Counted from the stretch's first letter, positions 1-8,957 are shown. The stretch: DNA of 64,000 nt from Lentisphaerota bacterium (GCA_015061495.1 SUWL01000001.1:1-64000); one strand, 5' to 3'. The notes: generated from the sequence alone by a model not told the origin. Numbers and translations: made by a program.

Positions 1-2185
1 TGGTGGTGTTGATGGCTTTGCCGCCGCCGTTGACGGTAACTTTTCCTCCGGAAGAAACGAGAGTATTTTCCGCTTTGCCGTTCTGATAGACGGTGACACC
101 GCCTAAAACGGTGGCACTGCTGGCAGTTCCACCGCCGTAAACGTGGATCGAACCGCTCTTTTGAATCAGGGATTTGACCATTTTTCCTCCGGCATAGATG
201 AAACTCAAACCGTTGGAATTGACCGTTACATTATTGGCTGAAGCGGCATTGGAAACGTAGAATCTTCCGTAACCGTTGACCGTGGCATTATTGGCATGAC
301 CGCCATAGTAGAGGTGTATCCAACCGCCGCTGGAAACGGTGGCAGTTTCCATTTTACCACCGGATGAAACAAAGACCAGACCGCCGTGGGAAACGACCGT
401 GTTGCTCGCCACTCCGCCACTGGAAATGTAGGTTTTCCCGAAACGGATGATACCGTTGTTGAGCTTTGCCCCTTTATCGACATAGAGCTGCCCCATATAG
501 TAAACCGTCGCGCCATTTGCCACTCCGCCACTGTAAACATACATTGAGCAGTAGTTATCCACGATGGTGTTGTTAGCCACCCCGCCGGAGGAGATGAACA
601 TCTGGTTGTTGCCGCCGGAAACCAGGTGGACTCCATTTACATCGGTGCCGGATGAGGTACAAATACCGTTACTGCAGATGAAAACCCGCGGAATTATGCT
701 GATATCCAACTGCAGATTGCCATTGGATTTATTCAGGGAGTAAACATTGTTTCCAATGGTCGTTTCTCCGGAATTGACGGTAAGATATCCGGTCGTTCCA
801 ACTCCGGAACTGATGGAAAATGTTGTACCGTACAACTCTCCGGCATTTTCAGCAAGTTTATAAGTTCCAGGAGATTGTTTGGCTGTGACAGTAATTGTGA
901 AATTCCGGCAATCGGTCAGGTAAAGGTTGTTTACCAGATAATCTCCGCCGGGATTTCTGTTGACAAGATCAAATTCTATTGTGTTGATATTTGCCCTGCC
1001 GCCATTTTGGATGTCAAGTGTCCCCCGGTGGACATTTGCAGAGATATAACCGCCGGAATAAACGGTCGTATTGGCGGCTGTCCCATTGTAAACAATTACT
1101 GCGGCACCTGAATGCACGAATGTGTTGCTGAGTGTGCCATTGTCAAGTACTTGAAGATACCCGCCGCTGGAAATAGTAACGTTTTGTACTCTGCCGCCGG
1201 AAATTTCCATAATACTGGAACCGGTCATATTTATATTATTGGCTCTGCCGCCGGAAAATACCATCATTTCATTATTTTTCATCCTGATATTTTCAGCTCT
1301 GCCGCCGTTATATATGTCGATGAGACTTTTTTCCCCATCCAAGGTGAAATCAGCCAGATGACCATTGCTGATATTGACTGCAGTTCCGTTGCTGGTTGCC
1401 TGCAAAGTGGTTTTGCTGGCGAGGGAAATTTCAAAGATCGTTCCTTTTTCAGCGGTAATGCCGGTGGCAGATGCTCCGACGGTCAGGGCCAATGTGCTGC
1501 TGTCCCGGAAAGATGCCCCTTTGACCGTTGCTCCGTGATAGATCCACAGCTCGCCGCCGTTGACCGTGGTATCAAGTGCTGAACCGCCGCTGTAAACGAA
1601 CATCATGCACTCATCATCAAATGTTCCATTTTTTCCGATGGTCATATTGCGGGCGGTTCCTCCGCTCATAACCACGATGGAATCATCATAACTGGCGACG
1701 GTTTTGCCGGACATGGTCTGCGCATGGGAAGTCAAAACCCGGTTGGAACCGAAATAAACCCCGCTGTACGAAGAAAGAAATGTTACATGTGCACCGCTTT
1801 CAACGGAAACAAAGCCTTCGCCGGGAGTCCAGGCGACATTGTATGCTGTTCCGCCGCTCTCCAGCCAGAGCATTCCGCCCGGATTGACAGTGACTCCGCT
1901 TGCGGTGCAACCGGCTTCCACGCCTAATTCGCCGCCATAGCTGACGGTCGTGTTTTTGGCAATACCGCCGCTTTCAAGTTCAACACAACCACCATTTCTC
2001 ACAGTGGTATTATATATAGTTCCGCTGCCTTTGATCTTAAGCTCTCCATCTTCACCAACAATGGTATCGCTGGCGATGCCGCCTGAATAGATTGTCATTT
2101 CACAGTCATCTTTCAGTATCGTACCGGTGAAGTAATTGCCGCTGGATATGATTTCTCCATTGGAACTTAATATGATCGGTGTCAT
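1..2185 (-). CDS. AIDA-like autotransporter repeat protein, C-terminus beyond the window
   Basis: The minus strand is open from an ATG at 2185 to the window edge (728 complete codons, no stop), so the 3' part is missing. The protein is built from degenerate repeats of about 16-22 residues of the form SGGxAxNTTVxxGG, each start marked by Tyr/Ser-Ser-Gly-Gly and a Thr-Val pair, typical of AIDA-I/autotransporter passenger beta-helix repeats. A less regular, repeat-poor stretch lies near residues 400-490. The start is supported by AAGGAG seven bases upstream. The chain begins MTPIILSSNGEIISSG, with no hydrophobic signal peptide, which is odd for a surface protein. Adhesion or surface display is inferred from the repeat family only. 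Whether a C-terminal translocator or sorting domain follows cannot be seen. Confidence is high that this is a real gene, moderate for the family. Confidence 0.8.
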   Translation of the reverse strand, partial: MTPIILSSNGEIISSGNYFTGTILKDDCEMTIYSGGIASDTIVGEDGELKIKGSGTIYNTTVRNGGCVELESGGIAKNTTVSYGGELGVEAGCTASGVTVNPGGMLWLESGGTAYNVAWTPGEGFVSVESGAHVTFLSSYSGVYFGSNRVLTSHAQTMSGKTVASYDDSIVVMSGGTARNMTIGKNGTFDDECMMFVYSGGSALDTTVNGGELWIYHGATVKGASFRDSSTLALTVGASATGITAEKGTIFEISLASKTTLQATSNGTAVNISNGHLADFTLDGEKSLIDIYNGGRAENIRMKNNEMMVFSGGRANNINMTGSSIMEISGGRVQNVTISSGGYLQVLDNGTLSNTFVHSGAAVIVYNGTAANTTVYSGGYISANVHRGTLDIQNGGRANINTIEFDLVNRNPGGDYLVNNLYLTDCRNFTITVTAKQSPGTYKLAENAGELYGTTFSISSGVGTTGYLTVNSGETTIGNNVYSLNKSNGNLQLDISIIPRVFICSNGICTSSGTDVNGVHLVSGGNNQMFISSGGVANNTIVDNYCSMYVYSGGVANGATVYYMGQLYVDKGAKLNNGIIRFGKTYISSGGVASNTVVSHGGLVFVSSGGKMETATVSSGGWIHLYYGGHANNATVNGYGRFYVSNAASANNVTVNSNGLSFIYAGGKMVKSLIQKSGSIHVYGGGTASSATVLGGVTVYQNGKAENTLVSSGGKVTVNGGGKAINTT

Positions 2186-2221
2186 AAAAATACTCCTTGT
2201 TTATGTGAAGATGTTTGACCG

Positions 2222-4387
2222 TCAGGTGCCGGAATCAAAAGTGAAACGGTCGGATTGGGAAATTATGCCGCTGTTGGCGTAATTTTCCATACAGCGCGCC
2301 ATGGTGATCATGCCGTCTTTTGCGGAACTTTCGATCACCGAAGCCAGCTGATGGGTTTTGCTGTCGCGGATCAGCGCTTTGACCGGCATGGTGCCGACCA
2401 TGACTTCAAATGCCGCCACCCGTTTGCCGGGGAGATCCTGCCGCGGAATGAGCCGCTGGGCAGCCACCGCCAGAATACATCCGGCAAATTGGTTGCGGAT
2501 CTGTGCCTGCTGGTTCGCCGGGAATGAGTCGATGATCCGTTCCACGGTCTGGCAGGTGTTGTTGGCATGCAGTGTGCCGAGGACGAGGTGTCCGGTTTCA
2601 GCCGCCGAAATTGCCGCTGAAATCGTTTCAAGATCCCGTAATTCTCCGACCATGATAATGTCCGGTGCCTGGCGCAGTGCGCTGCGGATGCCTTCATGGA
2701 ATGAAAGCGCATCGATACCGATTTCCCGCTGCTCGATAATCGCCCGGTTATGGTTGTAGACATATTCTATGGGATCTTCGATGGTGACTATATGGCGGGA
2801 TTCCAACTGGTTGACCTGATCCAGCAAACTGGCAAGCGTGGTGGATTTGCCGCTTCCGGTCGGACCGGTCACCAGGATAAGCCCCTGTTTTTTGCGCATC
2901 AGCGCAGAGAGGACCGGTGGAATCCCCAACTCCTGTGGAGACGGGATCACTTCCTGAATCAATCTGCCAACCAGAGCGACGGTGCCGCGCTGAAAAAACG
3001 CATTGATACGGAAACGTTTGTTGATTGAAGCATCAATTTTTACCGAAATTGCAAAATCGATGTTCCGCTTCTCTTCCAAAGCGACACGCTGACGCCTGGT
3101 AAGCAGACTGTAGACCAGCCGTTGGGTGTCAGCTCCGGATAAAGGCGGCAGATCCAAAGATGAAAATTGACCGTTGATACGCAGCTGCGGCGGGACACCG
3201 GTGGTGATGAGCAGATCGCTTGCTTCAGTCCGGATCGCCGATTTGAACAGATCTTTCATATCAATTTCGGAAATTGTTTTGGTAAGCGTGCCGTCCGGTT
3301 TGACGCTGGAATTTGCCGATTGCGACAAGCCCCGTTTCATCATGTGCAGTTCATCCGGCGAATCGGTAGATTCCAGTGCGGTTTCCCAGGTGATGATGCC
3401 ATTCCGGAACAATTCGATCAGACTGGAGTTGAATGTTTTCATGCCGAAATTGCTTCCGGCACGCATAAGTTGTTCCAGTTCAGTGAAATTCTGTTCGGAT
3501 ATCTGCCTTTTTACTGAAGCTGTGCCGATCAGAATATCCAGCGCCGGGATCATACTGTCGCCATTGACCACCGGAACCAGCCGCTGGGCGATGACGGCTT
3601 CCAGTACGACCGCAATGCTTCCTGCGGTGACTTCCCGCTGCTGTTCCGGGAAAAGTTCCAGCATACGTTCAACTGCGCTTGAGGCATCGGACGTGTGCAT
3701 GGTACTGATCACCAGATGTCCGGTCAGAGCGGCGGAAATCGCCGCATTGACGGTTTCCGCATCCCGGATCTCTCCGATGACGATGACATCGGGGTTTTCC
3801 CGCATAGCGTAGCGCATCGCTTCGATAAAACCTCCGGCAGTATTGCTCAAATCCCGCTGGGAGATCAGAGACATTTTATCTTCATGGGTGAATTCGATGG
3901 GATCTTCCAGAGTCAGGATATGCTTGTCCATCGTTTGGTTGATGCAGTTGATTATCGCACTCATGGTCGATGATTTACCGCTGCCGGTGGTGCCGGTGAT
4001 GATGACCATGCCCCGCTGGAGAGCGGAAATTTTTTTCATGGTGTCTGCCGGCAGATGGAGTGACTCAAAGGTACATGAACTGCCTTCCCGGATCAGCCGG
4101 GCAACCAGTCCCGGACCGTTGACCGATTCGAGGAAATTGATGCGGAAGCGGCGGTTGTCAATGGCAAATGAGCAGTCGTAACTGCCGGATAACTCATATT
4201 TTTCCCGGGCGGCTGGTGTCAGACACTCATTGCGGAATGCTTCCAGATCGGCAGTTTCCACCGGCGGCACGTTATTTGCTCTGGAAATAATTCCATTGAC
4301 CCGGAAACTGGGCACTTTGCCGCTGTTTACGAACATATCGGAAGCGCCGAATTTGATCGCCGCATTGAAAAATTTTTTGATGTCCAT
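2222..4387 (-). CDS. Tandem PilT-PilT fusion, type IV pilus retraction/secretion ATPase
   Basis: This 721-residue protein contains two complete PilT-like ATPase modules. The first has Walker A GTTGSGKS at about 132-139, an Asp-box LEDPIEF, Walker B VIVIGEIRD and a His-box STMHTSDA. The second has GPTGSGKS at about 508-515, IEDPIEY, IIMVGELRD and GTLHANN. Each module also has its own PilT N-terminal domain (ASDMFV / ASDLLI). PilT normally has about 350 residues and acts as a hexamer that depolymerises type IV pili from the cytoplasm; here one chain carries two subunits' worth. I chose the ATG at 4387 because GGAG lies nine bases upstream; an in-frame TTG at 4402 overlaps that ribosome site. 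No pilus structural gene is adjacent. It ends 36 bp before the AIDA-like gene on the same strand. Confidence 0.9.
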   Translation of the reverse strand: MDIKKFFNAAIKFGASDMFVNSGKVPSFRVNGIISRANNVPPVETADLEAFRNECLTPAAREKYELSGSYDCSFAIDNRRFRINFLESVNGPGLVARLIREGSSCTFESLHLPADTMKKISALQRGMVIITGTTGSGKSSTMSAIINCINQTMDKHILTLEDPIEFTHEDKMSLISQRDLSNTAGGFIEAMRYAMRENPDVIVIGEIRDAETVNAAISAALTGHLVISTMHTSDASSAVERMLELFPEQQREVTAGSIAVVLEAVIAQRLVPVVNGDSMIPALDILIGTASVKRQISEQNFTELEQLMRAGSNFGMKTFNSSLIELFRNGIITWETALESTDSPDELHMMKRGLSQSANSSVKPDGTLTKTISEIDMKDLFKSAIRTEASDLLITTGVPPQLRINGQFSSLDLPPLSGADTQRLVYSLLTRRQRVALEEKRNIDFAISVKIDASINKRFRINAFFQRGTVALVGRLIQEVIPSPQELGIPPVLSALMRKKQGLILVTGPTGSGKSTTLASLLDQVNQLESRHIVTIEDPIEYVYNHNRAIIEQREIGIDALSFHEGIRSALRQAPDIIMVGELRDLETISAAISAAETGHLVLGTLHANNTCQTVERIIDSFPANQQAQIRNQFAGCILAVAAQRLIPRQDLPGKRVAAFEVMVGTMPVKALIRDSKTHQLASVIESSAKDGMITMARCMENYANSGIISQSDRFTFDSGT

Positions 4388-4422
4388 GAGATTTTTCTCC
4401 AATGTAAAACTGTTTATAATTC

Positions 4423-4451
4423 AATTTAGCACGTTGGAGGTGAATTTTCAA
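4423..4451 (-). promoter_or_regulatory. Promoter of the double-PilT gene
   Basis: On the minus strand a TTGAAA box (4446-4451) and a TAAATT box (4423-4428) are separated by 17 bp. They sit about 35 bp upstream of the start codon and immediately after the pta terminator, so the PilT fusion probably has its own transcript. Confidence 0.5.
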
Positions 4452-4473
4452 ATCCATGTTTATCTGAAAGTAT

Positions 4474-4506
4474 AAAAAACGCACTCTTCCAGTCAGAAAG
4501 AGTGCG
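4474..4506 (-). terminator. Rho-independent terminator of ackA-pta
   Basis: A 9-bp perfect stem (4480-4488 with 4498-4506) with a 9-base loop lies 27 bp past the pta stop. Read on the minus strand it is followed by GTTTTTTATACTTT. Confidence 0.8.
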
Positions 4507-4533
4507 TTGAGTCGGCAAATGGATCAATGTGTG

Positions 4534-5541
4534 TCAGAGAGTCTGGCAGACGGTGATAACGATTTCGCCGTAAATGTCTTCAGCGGAGCATCCGCGGGAG
4601 AGGTCATTGAGCGGAATCGCCAGACCCTGCAGCACCGGGCCGTAAGCCTGTGCATGGGCAAGACGCTGAACCAGTTTGTAGGCGATATTTCCGGCATTGA
4701 GATCGGGGAAGATCAGAATGTTGGCAGCGCCGGCAAGCGGGCTGTCCGGAGCTTTGGCTTTGGCAACCGAGGGAACGATCGCGGCATCAGCCTGAATTTC
4801 TCCGTCACAGAGGATATCCAATCCTTCCGCAGCGACTTTGTCGGCGAATTTTTTGGCGGCGGCGGTGATTTTTTCCAGAATTTCGTTCTGGGCACTGCCT
4901 TTGGTGGAGAAGGAGAGGAACGCGACTTTCGGCTGTTTGCCGATCAGGGCGCGATAGGTATTGCTGGTAGCCATGGCGATGTCCACGAGCATATCAGCAT
5001 CGGGATTGGGGTTGACACCGCAATCTGCGAACATCAGCACATCATCACCGGCGGGGCTGGGGGAGGCGAGATCCATGACGAAACAGCTGCTGGCACTCTT
5101 GATGCCGGGGGCAGTACCGATGCAGTGAAATGCCGCACGGAGCATGTCCGCTGTGGATGCGATACTTCCGGCAACCAGACCGTCGGCGAGTTTGTTTTTG
5201 CACATCATGGCGGCGAAGTAGATGCGGCTGGAAACCATGGCGAGAGCCTTTTCCGGGGTGACGCCTTTGGCTTTGCGCATTTCATACATCTGGTCGGCGA
5301 ATTGCTGGAGCAATTCACTTGCCATGTAATCAAGAGTTTCAAATTTGCGTTCGGTGACACCGGCTTCTTTGCAGGCGGCGGCAATTTCCGCTTCAGTACC
5401 CAGCACGATGATTTTTTTGACGACTTTTTCATCGACGGCTTTGTTGGCGGCGATGACGACCCGGGGATCCTGACCCTCGGGGAGGACGATGGTGCGCTCA
5501 ACGCTGCGGGCGCGTTCTGCGAATCTGTCAATAGCGGACAT
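4534..5541 (-). CDS. pta: Phosphate acetyltransferase
   Basis: The 335-residue product is a single-domain PTA/PTB-family phosphotransacetylase, which interconverts acetyl-CoA plus phosphate and acetyl phosphate in the cytoplasm. The N-terminus (TIVLPEGQDPRVVIAA) and the conserved segments GLVAGSIASTADMLRA and FPDLNAGNIAYK are characteristic of the family. The length matches the short clostridial/Methanosarcina-type enzyme rather than the 700-residue enterobacterial Pta with its DRTGG regulatory domain. It starts 17 bp after the ackA stop codon on the same strand and is followed by a strong terminator, so ackA-pta is a two-gene operon for acetate formation with ATP synthesis, or acetate activation. 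Confidence 0.95.
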   Translation of the reverse strand: MSAIDRFAERARSVERTIVLPEGQDPRVVIAANKAVDEKVVKKIIVLGTEAEIAAACKEAGVTERKFETLDYMASELLQQFADQMYEMRKAKGVTPEKALAMVSSRIYFAAMMCKNKLADGLVAGSIASTADMLRAAFHCIGTAPGIKSASSCFVMDLASPSPAGDDVLMFADCGVNPNPDADMLVDIAMATSNTYRALIGKQPKVAFLSFSTKGSAQNEILEKITAAAKKFADKVAAEGLDILCDGEIQADAAIVPSVAKAKAPDSPLAGAANILIFPDLNAGNIAYKLVQRLAHAQAYGPVLQGLAIPLNDLSRGCSAEDIYGEIVITVCQTL

Positions 5542-5558
5542 GATTTTTTTCCTTTATA

Positions 5559-6761
5559 TTATTTGTCAAAGACGATTTTTTTGGTGGTCAGGGCGATCAT
5601 TTTTTCCTCATCGGTAGGCATGACGATCGCTTTGAGTTTGCTGTCGGCCGTGGAAATGATGCCTTTTTTGCCGAAACAGGCTTCGTTGGCAGCGGTATCC
5701 GGATAGATGCCGATCGGAGCGAGCTGTTTCAGGATCTGCTCACGGGTGTTGACTGAAAATTCACCGATACCGCCGGTGAAAACGATCGCATCGGTATTGC
5801 CGACCATCAGGAAGTAGCTGCCGATGTATTTGACGATGCGGCGGACGAACATTTTGATTGCCAGAGCAGCGCGTTCATTCCCGGCAGCAGCGGCAGCTTC
5901 CATATCCCGCATATCACCGGTACCGATACCGCCGACACCGAAAAGACCGGATTTCTTGTTGAGGATATTGTCAACGTCGCGGGGGGAGGCGCCCAGTTCG
6001 ATCATGCGGATGACGGCGGCGGGGTCCATATCACCGGAACGGGTCCCCATCATCAGACCTTCAAGCGGGGTGAGTCCCATGGTGGTATCTACGACTTTGC
6101 CGTTTTTGATCGCCGCCATGCTGCAGCCGTTGCCCAGATGGCAGGTGATGATATTGGTATCTTCGACCTTTTTGCCGAGGAATTCGGCAGTGGCGAGAGT
6201 CACATAATGATGGCTGGTGCCGTGGAAACCGTATTTGCGGATGCCGTGTTCTTTGTAATATTCATAAGGAATGGCATAGAGGTATGCTTCGGGGGGCATG
6301 GTCTGGTGGAACTGAGTATCGAATACCGCCACATTGGGGACACCGGGGATCGCTTTTTCGCATGCTTCGATACCGGAAAGGTTGGCGGGGTTGTGGAGGG
6401 GGCCCAGAGGGAAGCACTCGCGGATGATCGCTTTAACGTTGTCGTCAACGACCATGGGCAGGGTGATTTTTTCGCCGCCGTGAAGCACGCGGTGACCGAC
6501 TGCGCCGATTTCGGAAAGGGATTTGATCACTCCGCATTCGGGATCGACCAGTTTTTTGCAGATTTCAGTGAATGCTCCGACGTGATCAGCCACCGGGATC
6601 TCCTGGGACAGCTGGAAGCCGTCCGGGCGTTTGTAAACCAGATTGGGGTTGCTGCTGCCCAGACGTTCAAAAACGCCTTTGGCGAGAACTGTTTCATTGT
6701 CCATTTCGAACAGCGTGAATTTCATTGAGCTGCTGCCGGCATTGACGACCAAAATTTTCAT
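5559..6761 (-). CDS. ackA: Acetate kinase
   Basis: This 400-residue protein has the normal length and all signatures of acetate kinase: the N-terminal phosphate-binding VVNAGSSSMKFTLF, GHRVLHGG, YGFHGTSHHYV, CHLGNGCSMAAIKNGK with the catalytic region, and the C-terminal FTGGIGEFSVNTRE adenosine-binding segment. It transfers phosphate between acetyl phosphate and ADP in the cytoplasm. It is the first gene of the ackA-pta operon and is divergent from mraZ. The start codon ATG at 6761 fits the conserved N-terminus. Together with Pta and pyruvate phosphate dikinase it points to a fermentative, acetate-producing metabolism. Confidence 0.96.
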   Translation of the reverse strand: MKILVVNAGSSSMKFTLFEMDNETVLAKGVFERLGSSNPNLVYKRPDGFQLSQEIPVADHVGAFTEICKKLVDPECGVIKSLSEIGAVGHRVLHGGEKITLPMVVDDNVKAIIRECFPLGPLHNPANLSGIEACEKAIPGVPNVAVFDTQFHQTMPPEAYLYAIPYEYYKEHGIRKYGFHGTSHHYVTLATAEFLGKKVEDTNIITCHLGNGCSMAAIKNGKVVDTTMGLTPLEGLMMGTRSGDMDPAAVIRMIELGASPRDVDNILNKKSGLFGVGGIGTGDMRDMEAAAAAGNERAALAIKMFVRRIVKYIGSYFLMVGNTDAIVFTGGIGEFSVNTREQILKQLAPIGIYPDTAANEACFGKKGIISTADSKLKAIVMPTDEEKMIALTTKKIVFDK

Positions 6762-6814
6762 AACCTGAAATCCTTCTTTTAGTGGTTGAAAACTGTCTGA
6801 ATCTTAATCTGATT

Positions 6815-6843
6815 AATATACACCAACTTTATGAAAATTTCCA
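6815..6843 (-). promoter_or_regulatory. Possible ackA-pta promoter
   Basis: On the minus strand TATATT (6815-6820) lies 17 bp from a weak TGGAAA (6838-6843), about 55 bp upstream of ackA in a very A/T-rich spacer. Only the -10 is convincing. Confidence 0.35.
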
Positions 6844-6912
6844 GAAAAAAACATTTTTTTTCAGAAAATCCGGAAAAATTCAAAAAAAAATGAAATTTTT
6901 TGTGAAAAACAG

Positions 6913-6941
6913 TTGCAAAATAGGTGATTGTGTGGTAAAAT
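6913..6941 (+). promoter_or_regulatory. mraZ promoter
   Basis: TTGCAA (6913-6918) and TAAAAT (6936-6941) are separated by exactly 17 bp and lie about 35 bp before the mraZ start codon. Confidence 0.55.
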
Positions 6942-6955
6942 AGGTATCGATAGGA
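6921..6955 (+). promoter_or_regulatory. Candidate MraZ operator: four 10-bp-spaced repeats
   Basis: Short repeats start at 6921 (TAGGT), 6931 (TGTGG), 6941 (TAGGT) and 6951 (TAGGA), a strict 10-bp period. MraZ proteins are known to bind direct TGGGN-type repeats separated by 5 nt upstream of their own gene. Here the array overlaps the -10 box and runs to within 20 bp of the start codon, as expected for autorepression. The match to the known consensus is partial. Confidence 0.5.
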
Positions 6956-6975
6956 TTGAAAAGGAGTAAAAAGGA

Positions 6976-7485
6976 ATGCCATCGTCAATAACAGGAAATC
7001 TTTTTCCCGGACTTTTTGTCGGGAATTACGACCATGTGCTTGATGCACAGGGGCGGGTTTCTTTGCCCAGTGACTGGCGGAGCAAGGATCAGGAAACCGA
7101 ACTGGTGATGATCCCGACCCGTGACCAGGCGCTGCTGCTGCTGCCGATGGCGACATTTATGGAATTTGTGAGCAAAGCCGGAAAAATGGCGATTGCCAAT
7201 CCTAAAATGCAGATGGCACTTGCTTATCTCGGTTCGGCATCCCGCCGCTGCCGTTGCGACAAACAGGGACGAATGGCGCTGGATCGGGAAAAATTGGACT
7301 CTATCGGGGTCAAAAAGAATCTGAAACTGATCGGTGCGGTTACTCATATAAGGATATGCGCACCGGAAAATTGGAAAATGCCGGATAATCCGGATGATTA
7401 TCTCAACGAGATCCAGCAGGTCAGTGACGGTACCGACGGACTGGATGCTTTGGGCGGTTTGCTGCAGGGGATCTGGAACAAATGA
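6976..7485 (+). CDS. mraZ: Transcriptional regulator MraZ
   Basis: The 169-residue protein begins FVGNYDHVLDAQGRVSLPSDWR, the signature of MraZ, and contains two SpoVT/AbrB-like half-domains (about residues 12-60 and 85-130, the second with KQGRMALDREKL). MraZ is a DNA-binding ring-forming regulator that sits at the head of the division and cell wall (dcw) cluster and represses it. An AAGGAG ribosome site lies 9 bases upstream of the ATG. The C-terminal tail of about 30 residues is longer than in E. coli MraZ (152 aa). The stop overlaps the rsmH start by 4 bp (ATGA), so the two are translationally coupled. Confidence 0.95.
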   Translation: MPSSITGNLFPGLFVGNYDHVLDAQGRVSLPSDWRSKDQETELVMIPTRDQALLLLPMATFMEFVSKAGKMAIANPKMQMALAYLGSASRRCRCDKQGRMALDREKLDSIGVKKNLKLIGAVTHIRICAPENWKMPDNPDDYLNEIQQVSDGTDGLDALGGLLQGIWNK

Positions 7486-8429
7486 AAGAAGCTGTGACAT
7501 TCAACCATATTCCGGTGCTGAAAGATGCAGTGCTTGAATATCTTTCATTTGATCCGGGACGTCCGCTGCGGATGCTTGACGGTACGGTCGGCGGCGGCGG
7601 GCACAGTGCGCTGCTGTTGGCAAGGTATCCGAAAATGGAATTGCTGGGCATCGACCGGGATGATATGGCTCTGGCGGCGGCAAAGAAAAATTTGAGTTTT
7701 GCCGGAAACCGGGTGACACTGGTTCGCGGCTGCTATGCGGAACTGGCGGCGATTGCTGTGGAACACGGTTGGGATCAGCTGGATGGCGTACTGCTGGATA
7801 TCGGAGTATCTTCTCCACAGCTGGATCTGCCGGAACGGGGTTTTTCGTGGCGCAGTGATGCGGTGCTGGATATGCGCATGGATCGCCGTTCGGAGTTGAC
7901 TGCCGGCAGATGGCTGAACCGGACGAGTGAAGCGGAAATGGCGCGGGTGTTCCGGGAATACGGCGAGATCCGCCGGGCGGGGGCTTTGGCAAAAAAAGCG
8001 GTTGAAATGCGTGAAAAAAAGCCATTCGCCATGACTTCGGATCTGGTGGAACTCTCTGATGCGGTGCTGGGCAGAGCCAAGCCGGGACAGCTGCCGCATC
8101 CGACACTGGTTTTCCAGGCAGTGAGGATCGCCGTCAATGATGAGTTGAAACAGTTGGAAACCGGTTTGAAATCGGCGGTATCCATGCTTGATGCCGGCGG
8201 CAGGATCGCGGTGATAAGTTTTCATTCGTTGGAAGACCGGATCGTGAAAAACTATTTCCGCCGGGAAAGCAGCAGTTGTATTTGTCCTCCGGGATTGCCG
8301 GTTTGCTGCTGCGGGCATGAACCGCTGCTTAAACTGCTGACCCGCCATGCAGTGGCGGCAGATGAGAATGAGCGAAAAGAGAACAGCCGCAGCGCATGTG
8401 CAAAATTGCGGGCAGCGGAAAAAATTTAG
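7482..8429 (+). CDS. rsmH: 16S rRNA (cytosine-1402 N4)-methyltransferase
   Basis: The 315-residue protein matches RsmH/MraW in length and motifs: the N-terminal HIPVLKDAVLEYL, the SAM-binding LDGTVGGGGHSALLL, GVLLDIGVSSPQLD, FSWRSDAVLDMRMD, and the C-terminal ISFHSLEDRIVKNYF. It methylates C1402 of 16S rRNA on the small subunit. It overlaps mraZ by 4 bp and is second in the dcw fragment, its usual place. A short A/T-rich gap of about 54 bp with an ATATA-rich run separates it from the FtsL-like gene. Confidence 0.96.
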   Translation: MKEAVTFNHIPVLKDAVLEYLSFDPGRPLRMLDGTVGGGGHSALLLARYPKMELLGIDRDDMALAAAKKNLSFAGNRVTLVRGCYAELAAIAVEHGWDQLDGVLLDIGVSSPQLDLPERGFSWRSDAVLDMRMDRRSELTAGRWLNRTSEAEMARVFREYGEIRRAGALAKKAVEMREKKPFAMTSDLVELSDAVLGRAKPGQLPHPTLVFQAVRIAVNDELKQLETGLKSAVSMLDAGGRIAVISFHSLEDRIVKNYFRRESSSCICPPGLPVCCCGHEPLLKLLTRHAVAADENERKENSRSACAKLRAAEKI

Positions 8430-8483
8430 TGGAATAATATAATATAATATAATTTATAACAATATACACGGGAACGTCAAATC

Positions 8484-8957
8484 ATGTTGAATATCCGTCC
8501 GGGGCAAACCAGAAGACAGACAGGAAAAGTGAAGTCCGCTGATATCGGCGGCGGATGGGATGCATTGTGCAGTTTGATCACCAGAATGATCAGTTTCGCA
8601 GTTGTGATCCTGATCATCGCTGCTCTTTTTCACACCTATATCAAACTGGATCAGGAAATCAACTCCACAAAAGAAGAGATCAGCCGGATTGATGCCAATA
8701 TTGTTTCCATGAAACGGGATATTGAAACCCAGGATATGCGCTTGGCGGGTTTTTCCACCCGGGAATACATTGAAAGGCAGATCGCTCATTTCAACTTGCC
8801 GCTGGTTGAATTGCGCCAGGATCAGCAGATCCGGGTCAAAGTTTTCAACGATGCCCAGTTGGCAAAAATCTATTCGCCGCGCAACCGGATGCGCCAGAGT
8901 GCATCCGTCAGCCGTCCGCTTGGTAAGAACCAGTCCCGCAGAGGCTTCAGACGATGA
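8484..8957 (+). CDS. ftsL: FtsL-like cell division protein
   Basis: This 157-residue protein has a short cytoplasmic N-terminus, one membrane segment (about residues 36-54, FAVVILIIAALFHTYIK), and a periplasmic helix (about 55-90) with heptad-like spacing, followed by a basic C-terminus. This is the bitopic FtsL/DivIC layout, and the position between rsmH and ftsI is where ftsL is found. FtsL forms a complex with FtsB and FtsQ that activates septal wall synthesis. Sequence conservation in this family is low, so identification rests on layout and synteny. It overlaps ftsI by 4 bp. Confidence 0.75.
   Translation: MLNIRPGQTRRQTGKVKSADIGGGWDALCSLITRMISFAVVILIIAALFHTYIKLDQEINSTKEEISRIDANIVSMKRDIETQDMRLAGFSTREYIERQIAHFNLPLVELRQDQQIRVKVFNDAQLAKIYSPRNRMRQSASVSRPLGKNQSRRGFRR

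Noticed and set aside
226-1927. Open frames on both strands inside 1-2.2 kb (for example 875-1111, 1112-1582 and 1724-1927 plus; 226-636 minus)
   Set aside because: They are other frames of the AIDA-like repeat gene; their repetitive Pro/Cys-rich translations are a by-product of its Gly/Ser/Thr repeats.
4507-5706. 399-codon open frame on the plus strand across pta and the 3' end of ackA
   Set aside because: It is antisense to well-conserved Pta and AckA, is Gly/Phe/Asp-rich in a way typical of the reverse strand of this genome, and has no ribosome site.
7501-8348. Long minus-strand frames opposite rsmH
   Set aside because: Shadows of a conserved gene; no promoter or ribosome site.
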